DNA of 64,000 nt, taken from assembly GCF_026341275.1 (NCBI RefSeq), contig NZ_JAIFZO010000002.1, positions 6,230,118 to 6,294,117 on the forward strand. Reading direction: 5' to 3'. The DNA comes from Streptomyces ortus. Its GTDB lineage: Bacteria > Actinomycetota > Actinomycetes > Streptomycetales > Streptomycetaceae. The notes beneath the pieces are model-generated. The model made no database searches, was not told where the DNA came from, and saw only the letters and a program-made list of their open reading frames with translations. The translations under genes were made by a program, and so were the position numbers. Below, in pieces: positions 28,115 through 35,514 of the stretch (the first letter of the stretch is position 1; every line of letters starts with the position of its first letter).

Positions 28115-29821
28115 ATGTCCCTCATAGATGTGTCCCCCATACACGCATTCGAACGAGCTCTGCGGGAGCATCCCGACGGTGACGCCGTACGGACGGCGGA
28201 GAGGACCGTCAGCTACCGCGAGTTCGACAAACTGACCCGGATCTTCGCGGACGACCTGTGCGCGGAGGTCGCCCCCGGCGGGTTCGTCGGCATCGAGGCG
28301 AACAGAGGGCTCGGCGCGATCACCGCGATGATCGGAGCGCTCCGGGCACGGCGCCCGTTCGTGTTCCTCGACAGCCGCGACAGCGTGGCGTCGAACTCCG
28401 GGAAGGTGGGACTGCTCGGCGTCCGGCGCCTGGCCCGGTCGCTGGACGACGGCGAGGTCCACCTCACCGACGTACCGCAGGCCTGGCGCGCCGGCCCGTC
28501 CGACCCCGTGAGGGCGGCCCCCGACGTCGGGGGCGAGCTCTGCTACGCCATCCACACCTCCGGTTCGACCGGCGAGCCCAAGTGTGTGCTGGTGCGCCCG
28601 GCTCCGCTCGCCGCGGTGGTCCGGGACCACGTCGAGCGGCTGTCCGTGGGGCCGGACTCACGGACCCTGCAGTTCGCCCGGCTGACCTTCGACGGATGCA
28701 TGACCGAGATCCTGTGGACCCTGACGGCCGGGGCCTGCCTCGTGGTGCTGGACGAGGCCCGCCTGGCACCCGGCGCCGAACTGCGGCACACCCTGGAGCA
28801 CTTCGGCATCACCCACCTCAAGACCACTCCGTTCGCGCTGACCGCGACCGAGCCCAGCGGCGCGATGCGGCTGCGCCACGTGGTCAACGGCGGCGGGGCG
28901 TGCCGGTCGGCGGTGGTCGCCAAATGGTCCGAGGTGGCCGCACTGCACAACGCCTACGGGGCCACGGAGACCACGGTGTGCAATCTGCTGACGGGCCCGC
29001 TCGACCCGGCGGACTGCCGGGACGGCGTCCCCCTCGGCGACGTGGTGGGCGACTGCGCGTACCACCTGCGCGACCTCGACGAAGGGTCCGCGCACACCCG
29101 GCCCGCCGGCCCGGTGCGCCGGGGCGAGATCGTGATCACGGGCCCCGCCGTCGCCGCCGGATACCTGACCGAGCACGACGTCCGGCCGTTCGGCCCCGCG
29201 GGCGACGGCACGGAGTACCGGACGGGCGACATCGCCGAACTCCGCGACGGCGAGCTGTACTTCGTGGAACGCCTGGACCATCAGGTGAAGCTCCGCGGCT
29301 ACCGGCTCGACCTCGGCGAGATCGAGAACACCGTGTGCCGGGCGGAGTCGGTCGTCGAGGCGGTCCTGGCCGTGGAGTCGCACGACGGCTCGGACGGCAC
29401 CGGGGGCGACGCGCTGGTCTGCTACTACCTGGGCGACGCCGACCCCAGGGAACTGAGGCGCCATCTCGAAGGGGTTCTGGACCCGTACAAGATTCCCTCG
29501 GTGCTGCAGCGCGTCGAAGCGCTGCCGTACACCTCGAACGGAAAGATCGACCGCGCTGCCCTGCGGGGGAGCCGCGTCCTCCGCGAGGACGCCGTGGCGT
29601 CCCCCGTCCAGCAGGTACTCACTCTCGTGGGCGGCCTCACCGGGGTCGGTGACGCCTCGCTGGACGACAACTTCTATGCCCTGGGCGGCAATTCGGCGTC
29701 GACCCTGTCACTGGTCGCGAAGCTGCGCGAGCTGGGCTGGCTGGACGCCGGGGTACGCGACGTGCTGCGCGCGCGGGACCTGCGCGCCCTCACGGACCAG
29801 CTGCGGCAGCGGAGCGTGTAG
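28115..29821 (+). CDS. Stand-alone NRPS A-T didomain
   Basis: 568 residues. The A domain (about 15-480) has HTSGSTGEPKC, an aberrant A4 region (FDGCMTE), ATETTV, YRTGDI, and the catalytic lysine in TSNGKIDR. The T domain (490-565) has its serine in LGGNSAS, with N replacing the usual H or D. There is no condensation domain, so the bound residue must be passed elsewhere or modified on the carrier first. It is followed directly by an amidotransferase, a dioxygenase and a lone A gene, which suggests carrier-bound tailoring. Specificity cannot be predicted because the pocket motifs are atypical. Confidence 0.87.
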   Translation: MSLIDVSPIHAFERALREHPDGDAVRTAERTVSYREFDKLTRIFADDLCAEVAPGGFVGIEANRGLGAITAMIGALRARRPFVFLDSRDSVASNSGKVGLLGVRRLARSLDDGEVHLTDVPQAWRAGPSDPVRAAPDVGGELCYAIHTSGSTGEPKCVLVRPAPLAAVVRDHVERLSVGPDSRTLQFARLTFDGCMTEILWTLTAGACLVVLDEARLAPGAELRHTLEHFGITHLKTTPFALTATEPSGAMRLRHVVNGGGACRSAVVAKWSEVAALHNAYGATETTVCNLLTGPLDPADCRDGVPLGDVVGDCAYHLRDLDEGSAHTRPAGPVRRGEIVITGPAVAAGYLTEHDVRPFGPAGDGTEYRTGDIAELRDGELYFVERLDHQVKLRGYRLDLGEIENTVCRAESVVEAVLAVESHDGSDGTGGDALVCYYLGDADPRELRRHLEGVLDPYKIPSVLQRVEALPYTSNGKIDRAALRGSRVLREDAVASPVQQVLTLVGGLTGVGDASLDDNFYALGGNSASTLSLVAKLRELGWLDAGVRDVLRARDLRALTDQLRQRSV

Positions 29822-29825
29822 CGCG

Positions 29826-31610
29826 ATGTGCGGCCTCTGCGGCACCTTCGCGCCGGACGGCGGCCTCGACCGCACCGCCACGGCGACCATGCACTCCCGG
29901 CTCCTGCACCGCGGCCCCGACGAGACCTACTCGCTGAGCACCCCCGTGCTGACGGCGAAACTCGCCCGCCTCGGCATGACCGCGCTCAAGGACGGCTGGC
30001 AGCCCGCCGAGGACAGCGGCGGACGGTTCGTCGCCGTCACCAACGGCGAGATCTACAACGCCGACGAACTGCGCGGCCGGCTCGGCGTGACGCACAGCCC
30101 CAACCGCGTCGACGTGGCGGTCGTCCCCGAACTGTTCGCACGGCACGGCCCCGCCGGACTCCGCCTGGTCGACGGGCAGTTCGCCACCGCGATCCTCGAT
30201 CGCGCGGAGAACACCCTCCACCTGGCCAGGGACCGTTTCGGCATCAGCCCCCTCTACTACACCGAGTCCGACGGGCAGTTGCACTTCTGCTCGGAGCTCG
30301 GACCACTGGTGCGGTCGGTGCCGGGCACCTGGCGGCTGGACCTCGGCGCGGTCGACCAGTACCTCCAACTGGGCAACATCGTCGCGCCCCGCACCCTGGT
30401 GCGTGACGTGCACGCCGTGCCGCCCGGCAGCGTGGTGCGGTTCGGCGGTGGCCGCGTACGGGAGACGGTCCGCTACTGGCGGTACGGCGAGTTCGAGACG
30501 GACGGGCCCCCGGTGACCGCCGAGGAGATCCGGCACGGGGTCCGGCGGTCGGTGCGCGACCGGCTGCGCGGCGACGTCGAGATCGGGGCCTGCCTCAGCG
30601 GCGGATTCGACTCCTCCACGCTGGTCGTGGAGGCCGCCGCGGCCGTGCGGAAACCCCTTCGCACGTACTCGGTGGTGTTCGGCGACGCCCTGCTCGACGA
30701 ACACCGCTTCCAGCGCGAGGTGGCCGCCGCCGTGGGCAGCGAGCACCTGGAGATCACCTGCCGGGACAAGGACGTCACCGCCGAGTTCGAGCAGATGGTG
30801 CGCCGCTGCTGCTATCCGCAGCGCGAGACCTACAACGTGGCGGCCCTGATGCTGTCGCGTGAGGTCCGGTCGAGCGGACTCAAGGGCGTGCTGTCGGGGG
30901 AGGGGGCCGACGAACTGTTCTTCGGCTACGACTCGTACGCGTTCGACGGTCTCGGCCGCACCCCGCCGCCGAGCCGTGCGGAGAACGAGAGCGCGTGGGG
31001 GAGGGCCGACTTCTCCTGGGAGGTCGACTGGCGGCAGGTGGACCACCGGCGGTCGGACGCCCTCACCCCGGAGAGCATCGAGGCGCTCCACGGCCAGGAA
31101 TTCTGGAGGGACCGGCTGATTCCGTTCACCGACGGCGAGGCCGCGAAACTCACCTCGATGCAGTTGCGGTCGGTGGCCGACACCTCCGTACAACTGGGAA
31201 GTCATCTGCTCGGCGACCACGGCGACGCCATGCTGATGGCGAATTCCGTGGAAGGCCGGTATCCGTTCCTCGGGAATCCCGTGGTCGACCTGGCGCTGCG
31301 TGTCGGCGACGACGAGAAGGTCGCCGATTTCGAGGGCAAGGCCTGCCTCAAAGCCGCCTACGCCGGCCTCGTCCCGGACTCCGTACTGCGGCGCGCGAAA
31401 CAGGGATTCACCGCGCACGGCCTGTCCGCGGTCGCCCCCGACCACCTCATGGCCAGGTGGCGCGACCTGGTCGCGGCCAGTGGCGTGTTCCGTACGGACG
31501 CGCTCGAACGCATCGCGGCCCGCGGCGCCGAGGGCAAATGGGACACCCGGCTGAGTGTGATCAGCATCAGCACGGTGATCGACGAATTGGGACTGCGGAG
31601 CCCCGCGTAA
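29826..31610 (+). CDS. Asparagine-synthetase-like glutamine-dependent amidotransferase
   Basis: 594 residues, class B asparagine synthetase layout. The N-terminal Ntn glutaminase domain is complete (MCGLCGTF with catalytic Cys2, HRGPDE, NGEIYN). The C-terminal synthetase domain has the PP-loop LSGGFDSS near residues 255-265 and LSGEGADELFFGY. It should hydrolyse glutamine and use the ammonia to amidate an AMP-activated carboxylate. The intact Cys2 argues against a beta-lactam synthetase, in which glutaminase activity is lost. Within this cluster it may make Asn or another carboxamide, either as a free amino acid or on a carrier. The start is five bases after the A-T stop. Confidence 0.87.
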   Translation: MCGLCGTFAPDGGLDRTATATMHSRLLHRGPDETYSLSTPVLTAKLARLGMTALKDGWQPAEDSGGRFVAVTNGEIYNADELRGRLGVTHSPNRVDVAVVPELFARHGPAGLRLVDGQFATAILDRAENTLHLARDRFGISPLYYTESDGQLHFCSELGPLVRSVPGTWRLDLGAVDQYLQLGNIVAPRTLVRDVHAVPPGSVVRFGGGRVRETVRYWRYGEFETDGPPVTAEEIRHGVRRSVRDRLRGDVEIGACLSGGFDSSTLVVEAAAAVRKPLRTYSVVFGDALLDEHRFQREVAAAVGSEHLEITCRDKDVTAEFEQMVRRCCYPQRETYNVAALMLSREVRSSGLKGVLSGEGADELFFGYDSYAFDGLGRTPPPSRAENESAWGRADFSWEVDWRQVDHRRSDALTPESIEALHGQEFWRDRLIPFTDGEAAKLTSMQLRSVADTSVQLGSHLLGDHGDAMLMANSVEGRYPFLGNPVVDLALRVGDDEKVADFEGKACLKAAYAGLVPDSVLRRAKQGFTAHGLSAVAPDHLMARWRDLVAASGVFRTDALERIAARGAEGKWDTRLSVISISTVIDELGLRSPA

Positions 31611-31660
31611 AGATCCGCGTCCCCGTACCCGAAACAATCAGGCAGAGAGGTCATCGCATC

Positions 31661-32461
31661 ATGCTCACCGAAAGTCAGACAGCGGAATACAGGTCCGAAG
31701 GATTCCTGCTCGTCGAAGACGTCTTCAACGCCGGCGACATCGCCGCTCTGCGACAGGAGGTGGCCGATCTCTCCGCGACCGAGCACCCCGGGCGGATCTT
31801 CGAGGAGGACGGCACCACGGTGCGGGGCATCCACGGCTGCCACACCACGGGCCCGCTGTTCTCCAGGCTGGTACGGCTGCCCGAGCTGCTCCTCGCGGCG
31901 GAGCAACTGCTGGAGAGCAAGCTGCATGTGTTCCAGTTCAAGGTCAACGCCAAGAAGGCGCTGCGCGGAGAAGTGTGGCAGTGGCACCAGGACTACAGCG
32001 TCTGGGGACCCAAGGACGGTATGCCGGAGCCGCGGGCGGTCAACGTGGCGCTGCTCCTCGACGACGCGACCGAGCACAACGGCCCGCTCCTTGTCGTGCC
32101 CGGCTCGCACCGCAACGGCGCGATAGCCCCGTGGCGTCCCGAGCCCGGGGACACCTCGCGGTGGGAGACCGACCTGTCGTCGAAGCTCCAGTTCGCGCTG
32201 GACACCGAACAGATGGCCAAGGTGACCGCGGAATCGGACATCCGGTCCGTGGTCGGACGCGCCGGGAGCCTGCTGTTCTTCCATCCCTGCATCGCGCACG
32301 GCTCCGGCGCGAACATGTCGCCGGCCGACCGGACCATGGCGTTCGTCAGCTACAACAGTGTCGACAACGAGCTGCGCGAAGTGCCGCACCCGCGACCGGA
32401 GTTCGTGGCGTCGCGCGACTACCGGCCGCTGGAGCCGGTCGAGGGCGGTCTGATCGCATGA
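31661..32461 (+). CDS. PhyH/EctD-like Fe(II)/2OG dioxygenase
   Basis: 266 residues. Iron ligands are H109 and D111 (WQWHQDYSVW) and H213 (CIAHGSG), with R224 a likely co-substrate ligand. The block GMPEPRAVNVALLLDD followed by NGPLLVVPGSHRNG is very similar in style to ectoine hydroxylase. The intact HxD triad makes hydroxylation likely and halogenation unlikely, because SyrB2-type halogenases lack the Asp. GAGAGG lies ten bases before ATG 31661. The stop overlaps the following A-domain gene (ATGA), so the two are translated together; the substrate may be an amino acid activated by that A enzyme. Confidence 0.85.
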   Translation: MLTESQTAEYRSEGFLLVEDVFNAGDIAALRQEVADLSATEHPGRIFEEDGTTVRGIHGCHTTGPLFSRLVRLPELLLAAEQLLESKLHVFQFKVNAKKALRGEVWQWHQDYSVWGPKDGMPEPRAVNVALLLDDATEHNGPLLVVPGSHRNGAIAPWRPEPGDTSRWETDLSSKLQFALDTEQMAKVTAESDIRSVVGRAGSLLFFHPCIAHGSGANMSPADRTMAFVSYNSVDNELREVPHPRPEFVASRDYRPLEPVEGGLIA

Positions 32462-33990
32462 GCGACCTCGATGTCTCACTGATCCGTATGCTTCTCGACG
32501 CCGTCGCCCGGCACCGGGACGCGGTGGCGGTCGTCGACGACGGCGTCGCCCACACCTACGCCGAACTCGACGAGGTGTCGGCCGAGATCGCCGGCGGCCT
32601 CGCCGCACACGGCATCGGCCCCGGTGACGTCGTCGACGTGCACTCGACCCGTTCATGGTCCCGTTGCGCGGCCGTACTGGGTGTGTGGCGCGTCGGAGCC
32701 GGCGTCCTGTCCATCGACCCGGCCATGCCACCGGCCTGGACCGGCAAACTGGTGAACAGCGCCGACTGCTCCATGATCCTGCGGGCCGACGAGTGCCCAC
32801 CGGTCGACGCGGGGATCCCGGAACACACCTTCCGGTCGATCCGGGGAACGCGACGGGACGAGGCCGCGACCGGACCGGTCTGCTACGTCATCCCCACCTC
32901 CGGATCCACCGGCGAACCCAAGGCCGTCGCCGTGCCGCCGGTCGTCCTGGCGGAGCTGGGAAACTGGCACGTCCGGCGCTGGAGCCACGACAGCCCCTCG
33001 AACACGCTGCACATGTCGTCCATCGGATTCGACATGGTGTACGAGGACACGGTGGCGACCTGGCTGGCCGGTGCGACCCTGATCGTGGTGAACGATCAGG
33101 ACAGGCTGGATCCCTTCACGCTGGTCGACATCATTCGCGAACACGAGGTCGCCCGGCTCTTCCAGCCGGTGGTCGGACTGCACGGCCTCGCCACCGCCGC
33201 GTGTGTCGCGGGCGGGAGAATCCCGAGCCTGCGGGAGATCTCGGTGGCGGGCGAACAGCTGGTGATCAACGAGGAGGTACGGACGTTCTGCGCCGACGGT
33301 GACCTGACGCTCGTGAACCAGTACGGGCCGAGCGAGACCCATGTGGTCACCCAGTACCGGCTGTCGGGCGACGTCACCGACTGGCCGGACCGGCCGCCCA
33401 TCGGCACCGCCGTCGTCGACGCGGAGCTGTTGTGCCTCGTGGACGGCCGGCTGCGCCCGTTCGCGGCGGGCGAGACCCGGGAGCTGGTCATCGCCGGGAA
33501 CTGCGTCGGGATCGGATACGCCGGCGACGACGCGCTCACCGCAAGGAAGTTCCGGGAGGTCGAACACCGGGACGGCCGTACGCGCCGCTGCTACTTCAGC
33601 GGAGACCTGGTCACGTTCGACGGCGCCGACTTCCACTTCGTCTCCAGGCTCGACGACCAGCTCAAGGTCAACGGCTACCGGGTCGAGCCGGGTGAGGTGG
33701 AGTCCGTGATCGCCAAGGTCGCGGGGGTCCGCCGGGCCGCGGTCGTCGGGGTCAAGGTCGCCGCGTCGACCCAGCTGGCGGCGTACTACACCCGTGCGAC
33801 CGGCGCGGAGGTCGCCCGGGACGACCTCATCCGCGCGTGTGCCTCCGGTCTGCCCCGGTTCATGGTCCCCCGGCACTTCATCGAGCTGGCGGAACTGCCG
33901 TCGACGCGGAACGGCAAGATCGACCGGGCGAAGCTCCGGGAGACGTTCCAGGAGCCTTCAGCCTCCTCATCTGTCCGTATTGCACACTGA
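32458..33990 (+). CDS. Stand-alone NRPS adenylation domain
   Basis: 510 residues, one A domain without a T domain. Core motifs include PTSGSTGEPKA, FDMVYEDT in the A4 position, NQYGPSETHV, YFSGDLV, NGYRVEPGEVE, and the catalytic lysine in STRNGKIDR. It should activate an amino acid and load it in trans. The two carriers lacking an A domain in cis are the T-E protein (6634-8418) and T3 of the C-A-T-C-A-T-C-T protein. Which one it serves is unknown. It is the last enzyme gene of the tailoring operon. Confidence 0.87.
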   Translation: MSDLDVSLIRMLLDAVARHRDAVAVVDDGVAHTYAELDEVSAEIAGGLAAHGIGPGDVVDVHSTRSWSRCAAVLGVWRVGAGVLSIDPAMPPAWTGKLVNSADCSMILRADECPPVDAGIPEHTFRSIRGTRRDEAATGPVCYVIPTSGSTGEPKAVAVPPVVLAELGNWHVRRWSHDSPSNTLHMSSIGFDMVYEDTVATWLAGATLIVVNDQDRLDPFTLVDIIREHEVARLFQPVVGLHGLATAACVAGGRIPSLREISVAGEQLVINEEVRTFCADGDLTLVNQYGPSETHVVTQYRLSGDVTDWPDRPPIGTAVVDAELLCLVDGRLRPFAAGETRELVIAGNCVGIGYAGDDALTARKFREVEHRDGRTRRCYFSGDLVTFDGADFHFVSRLDDQLKVNGYRVEPGEVESVIAKVAGVRRAAVVGVKVAASTQLAAYYTRATGAEVARDDLIRACASGLPRFMVPRHFIELAELPSTRNGKIDRAKLRETFQEPSASSSVRIAH

Positions 33991-34168
33991 AAGTCACTTA
34001 CGGGCGTTTCGTTCACCCCCCGCTTTGGTGCCGATGAACTTGGTGAATGGTTCGCCCGGTGGTTTCCGGGACGGGCGCCCCCCATGCTGGAAGAGCAGAA
34101 GGGAAACGGCCGGACGGCATCGGGCGGAACCTTTCAAGGATTTTTCACTCCGAATTCCGGGAGAAAAC

Positions 34169-34330
34169 ATGAAGTCTGTCCGCCTGTTCGCGGTCACTGT
34201 TCTCTGCGCGCTGACGCTCGGCACCGTTTCCGCCTCCGCCACCGCTGTCGTCGGCACCGAGGGCGCCGACGTCCTGGCGACGTCCTCCACGGACCCCACC
34301 GACAGCGGTTGGGGCCGTATCCCGCAATGA
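34169..34330 (+). CDS. Small secreted peptide of unknown function
   Basis: 53 residues, too short for most gene finders. ATG 34169 is preceded by GGGAGA at good spacing. Residues 1-25 are a clear Sec signal peptide (MKSV, hydrophobic core, SASATA cleavage area). That leaves about 28 residues, acidic at first and ending in DSGWGRIPQ. It lies 178 bases after the A-domain gene and about 100 bases before a small LuxR-type regulator. I recognise no family. A signalling, immunity or binding peptide is possible; a chance ORF cannot be excluded, although ribosome binding site and signal peptide together make that less likely. It is not a LysW-type carrier: no zinc-finger cysteines and no C-terminal Glu. 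Confidence 0.5.
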   Translation: MKSVRLFAVTVLCALTLGTVSASATAVVGTEGADVLATSSTDPTDSGWGRIPQ

Positions 34331-34433
34331 ACTGCGGGTACGTGCGGAGGAGCGGTCGGTGGCGGGTTCCGGAGTCCGTGGTCCGACAGGCCCCGGGACG
34401 CGGACATCAAACAGGGAAAGGGCGCTGGACACC

Positions 34434-34745
34434 GTGAGCGATAAATTGCGGGAAGCTCTCCGGAAAGTCAGCGACCGGGAAAGAGAAGTCCTCGGACACA
34501 TAGCACGCGGAGCCACGTACGGCGAGATCGCCCGGTGCATGAAGGTGAGTCCGCATACCGTCGACACCTACCTCCGCCGGATACGCGCGAAAACCGGAGC
34601 CAGGAATCGAATGCATCTGCTGCTGCTGGCTCTGTCGATCGAGGGATCCCTCATGAGTGCCATCGAGGACCTGGGGCTCCTGGCGACACCGCAGCTTCCC
34701 GAACGGCCCGAAAGGCCCGACCTGCCCGACCTGGCTCAGGCCTGA
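34434..34745 (+). CDS. Small LuxR-type helix-turn-helix regulator
   Basis: 103 residues from GTG 34434, with AGGGAAAGG upstream. It is nearly all a GerE-type DNA-binding domain (VSDREREVLGHIARG, then EIARCMKVSPHTVDTYLRRI) with a short acidic, proline-rich tail. No receiver or sensor domain is present. Stand-alone LuxR domains of this size are often cluster-situated. It follows the small secreted peptide gene, with which it could be co-transcribed. Confidence 0.8.
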   Translation: MSDKLREALRKVSDREREVLGHIARGATYGEIARCMKVSPHTVDTYLRRIRAKTGARNRMHLLLLALSIEGSLMSAIEDLGLLATPQLPERPERPDLPDLAQA

Positions 34746-34795
34746 CCGGCCGCGGCTCCGACCAGCGGTCCCGTGTGCCGCAGCGCGCCGGATGA

Positions 34796-34809
34796 CACGT
34801 GAACACGTG
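34796..34809. promoter_or_regulatory. Paired CACGTG motifs
   Basis: Two CACGTG hexamers separated by AA lie in the gap between the small LuxR gene and the next gene. The symmetric arrangement could be an operator. No proof of binding and no second copy was noticed. Confidence 0.25.
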
Positions 34810-34964
34810 ACTGTCGTGACCGATGTCCGAGCGGCAGAATCCTCACCGCGGTCGCAGTGGCGCCGAGACAGTACCTCCCCCCTTCCCCCCGTGTGTCCGT
34901 GCGTCGTGGCGCCCTGACACACCTCACTCGGCATCGCCCGGACTTGCGGCGAGATCGGAGAACC

Positions 34965-35480
34965 GTGCCCGGACAGCGAGCTCTGAGCCAGCCGATCCAG
35001 TCCTTCGTCGACGAGCTGGCGCTGTGCGTGGCGGCCAACGGTGCCAAAGGGCCGGCCATGCTGTGGCCCGAGGATCCGAAGACCTTGTCGGCCCTGCTGG
35101 AGCTGGAACGACCGGCCCGTCCGGAACCGGGCGCCGAGTCCTCCGTGCCGGGCGGACCGGGCACGGAGGACCTGGCGGCCGAGCTGGGCCACCGGCTGCA
35201 CCTGCGGGTGCGCCCCCTCTTCCGCTTCCTGTCGGCGGACTCCCCGGTCGTGGAGAGCGCACCGAACGGCGCCGAGCGCACGGTCTCGTTCCTGGAGGGA
35301 GCCTGCCGGTGCGTCCTGTGGCGGGTGGGTGAGGACCCGGCACCCGGACCCTCGCACCCGCTGGGCATGCGGCTGCGTTCCGGCGGCACTCTCTTCGTTC
35401 CCCGGGACCACACCTACCGGCTGTCGGAGATCCACGCCCCGACCACCCTGCTCGAACTCCACCTGGAGGGCCCCGGCTGA
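34965..35480 (+). CDS. Hypothetical protein, possible cupin-like C-terminus
   Basis: 171 residues from GTG 34965, which has GGAG five bases upstream. The frame is open further upstream, but that part (34857 onward) looks non-coding. I do not recognise a family with certainty. The C-terminal third (GMRLRSGGTLFVPRDHTYRLSEIHAP) has the look of a cupin-type strand pair with a histidine, but metal ligands are incomplete. The middle is rich in Pro, Gly and Glu. It stands alone, convergent with the leftward LuxR-type regulator whose gene ends 34 bases away. Confidence 0.6.
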   Translation: MPGQRALSQPIQSFVDELALCVAANGAKGPAMLWPEDPKTLSALLELERPARPEPGAESSVPGGPGTEDLAAELGHRLHLRVRPLFRFLSADSPVVESAPNGAERTVSFLEGACRCVLWRVGEDPAPGPSHPLGMRLRSGGTLFVPRDHTYRLSEIHAPTTLLELHLEGPG

Positions 35481-35514
35481 CGGCGTACGCCCCCGGCCGA
35501 CTGCCCGCCGTGGA

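Noticed and set aside
29826..31610. Asparagine synthetase homologue as a beta-lactam synthetase
   Set aside because: Cys2 and the glutaminase motifs are intact, which points to glutamine-dependent amidation.
31661..32461. PhyH-like enzyme as an SyrB2-type halogenase
   Set aside because: The iron site is HxD (H109, D111); halogenases have Gly or Ala in place of Asp.
34169..34330. Small peptide as the missing AmCP carrier
   Set aside because: It has a signal peptide, no zinc-finger cysteines and no C-terminal Glu, so it cannot be a LysW-type carrier.
34857..34964. Upstream extension of the 171-residue hypothetical protein
   Set aside because: The extra codons lack coding character and a ribosome binding site; GTG 34965 has GGAG at suitable distance.
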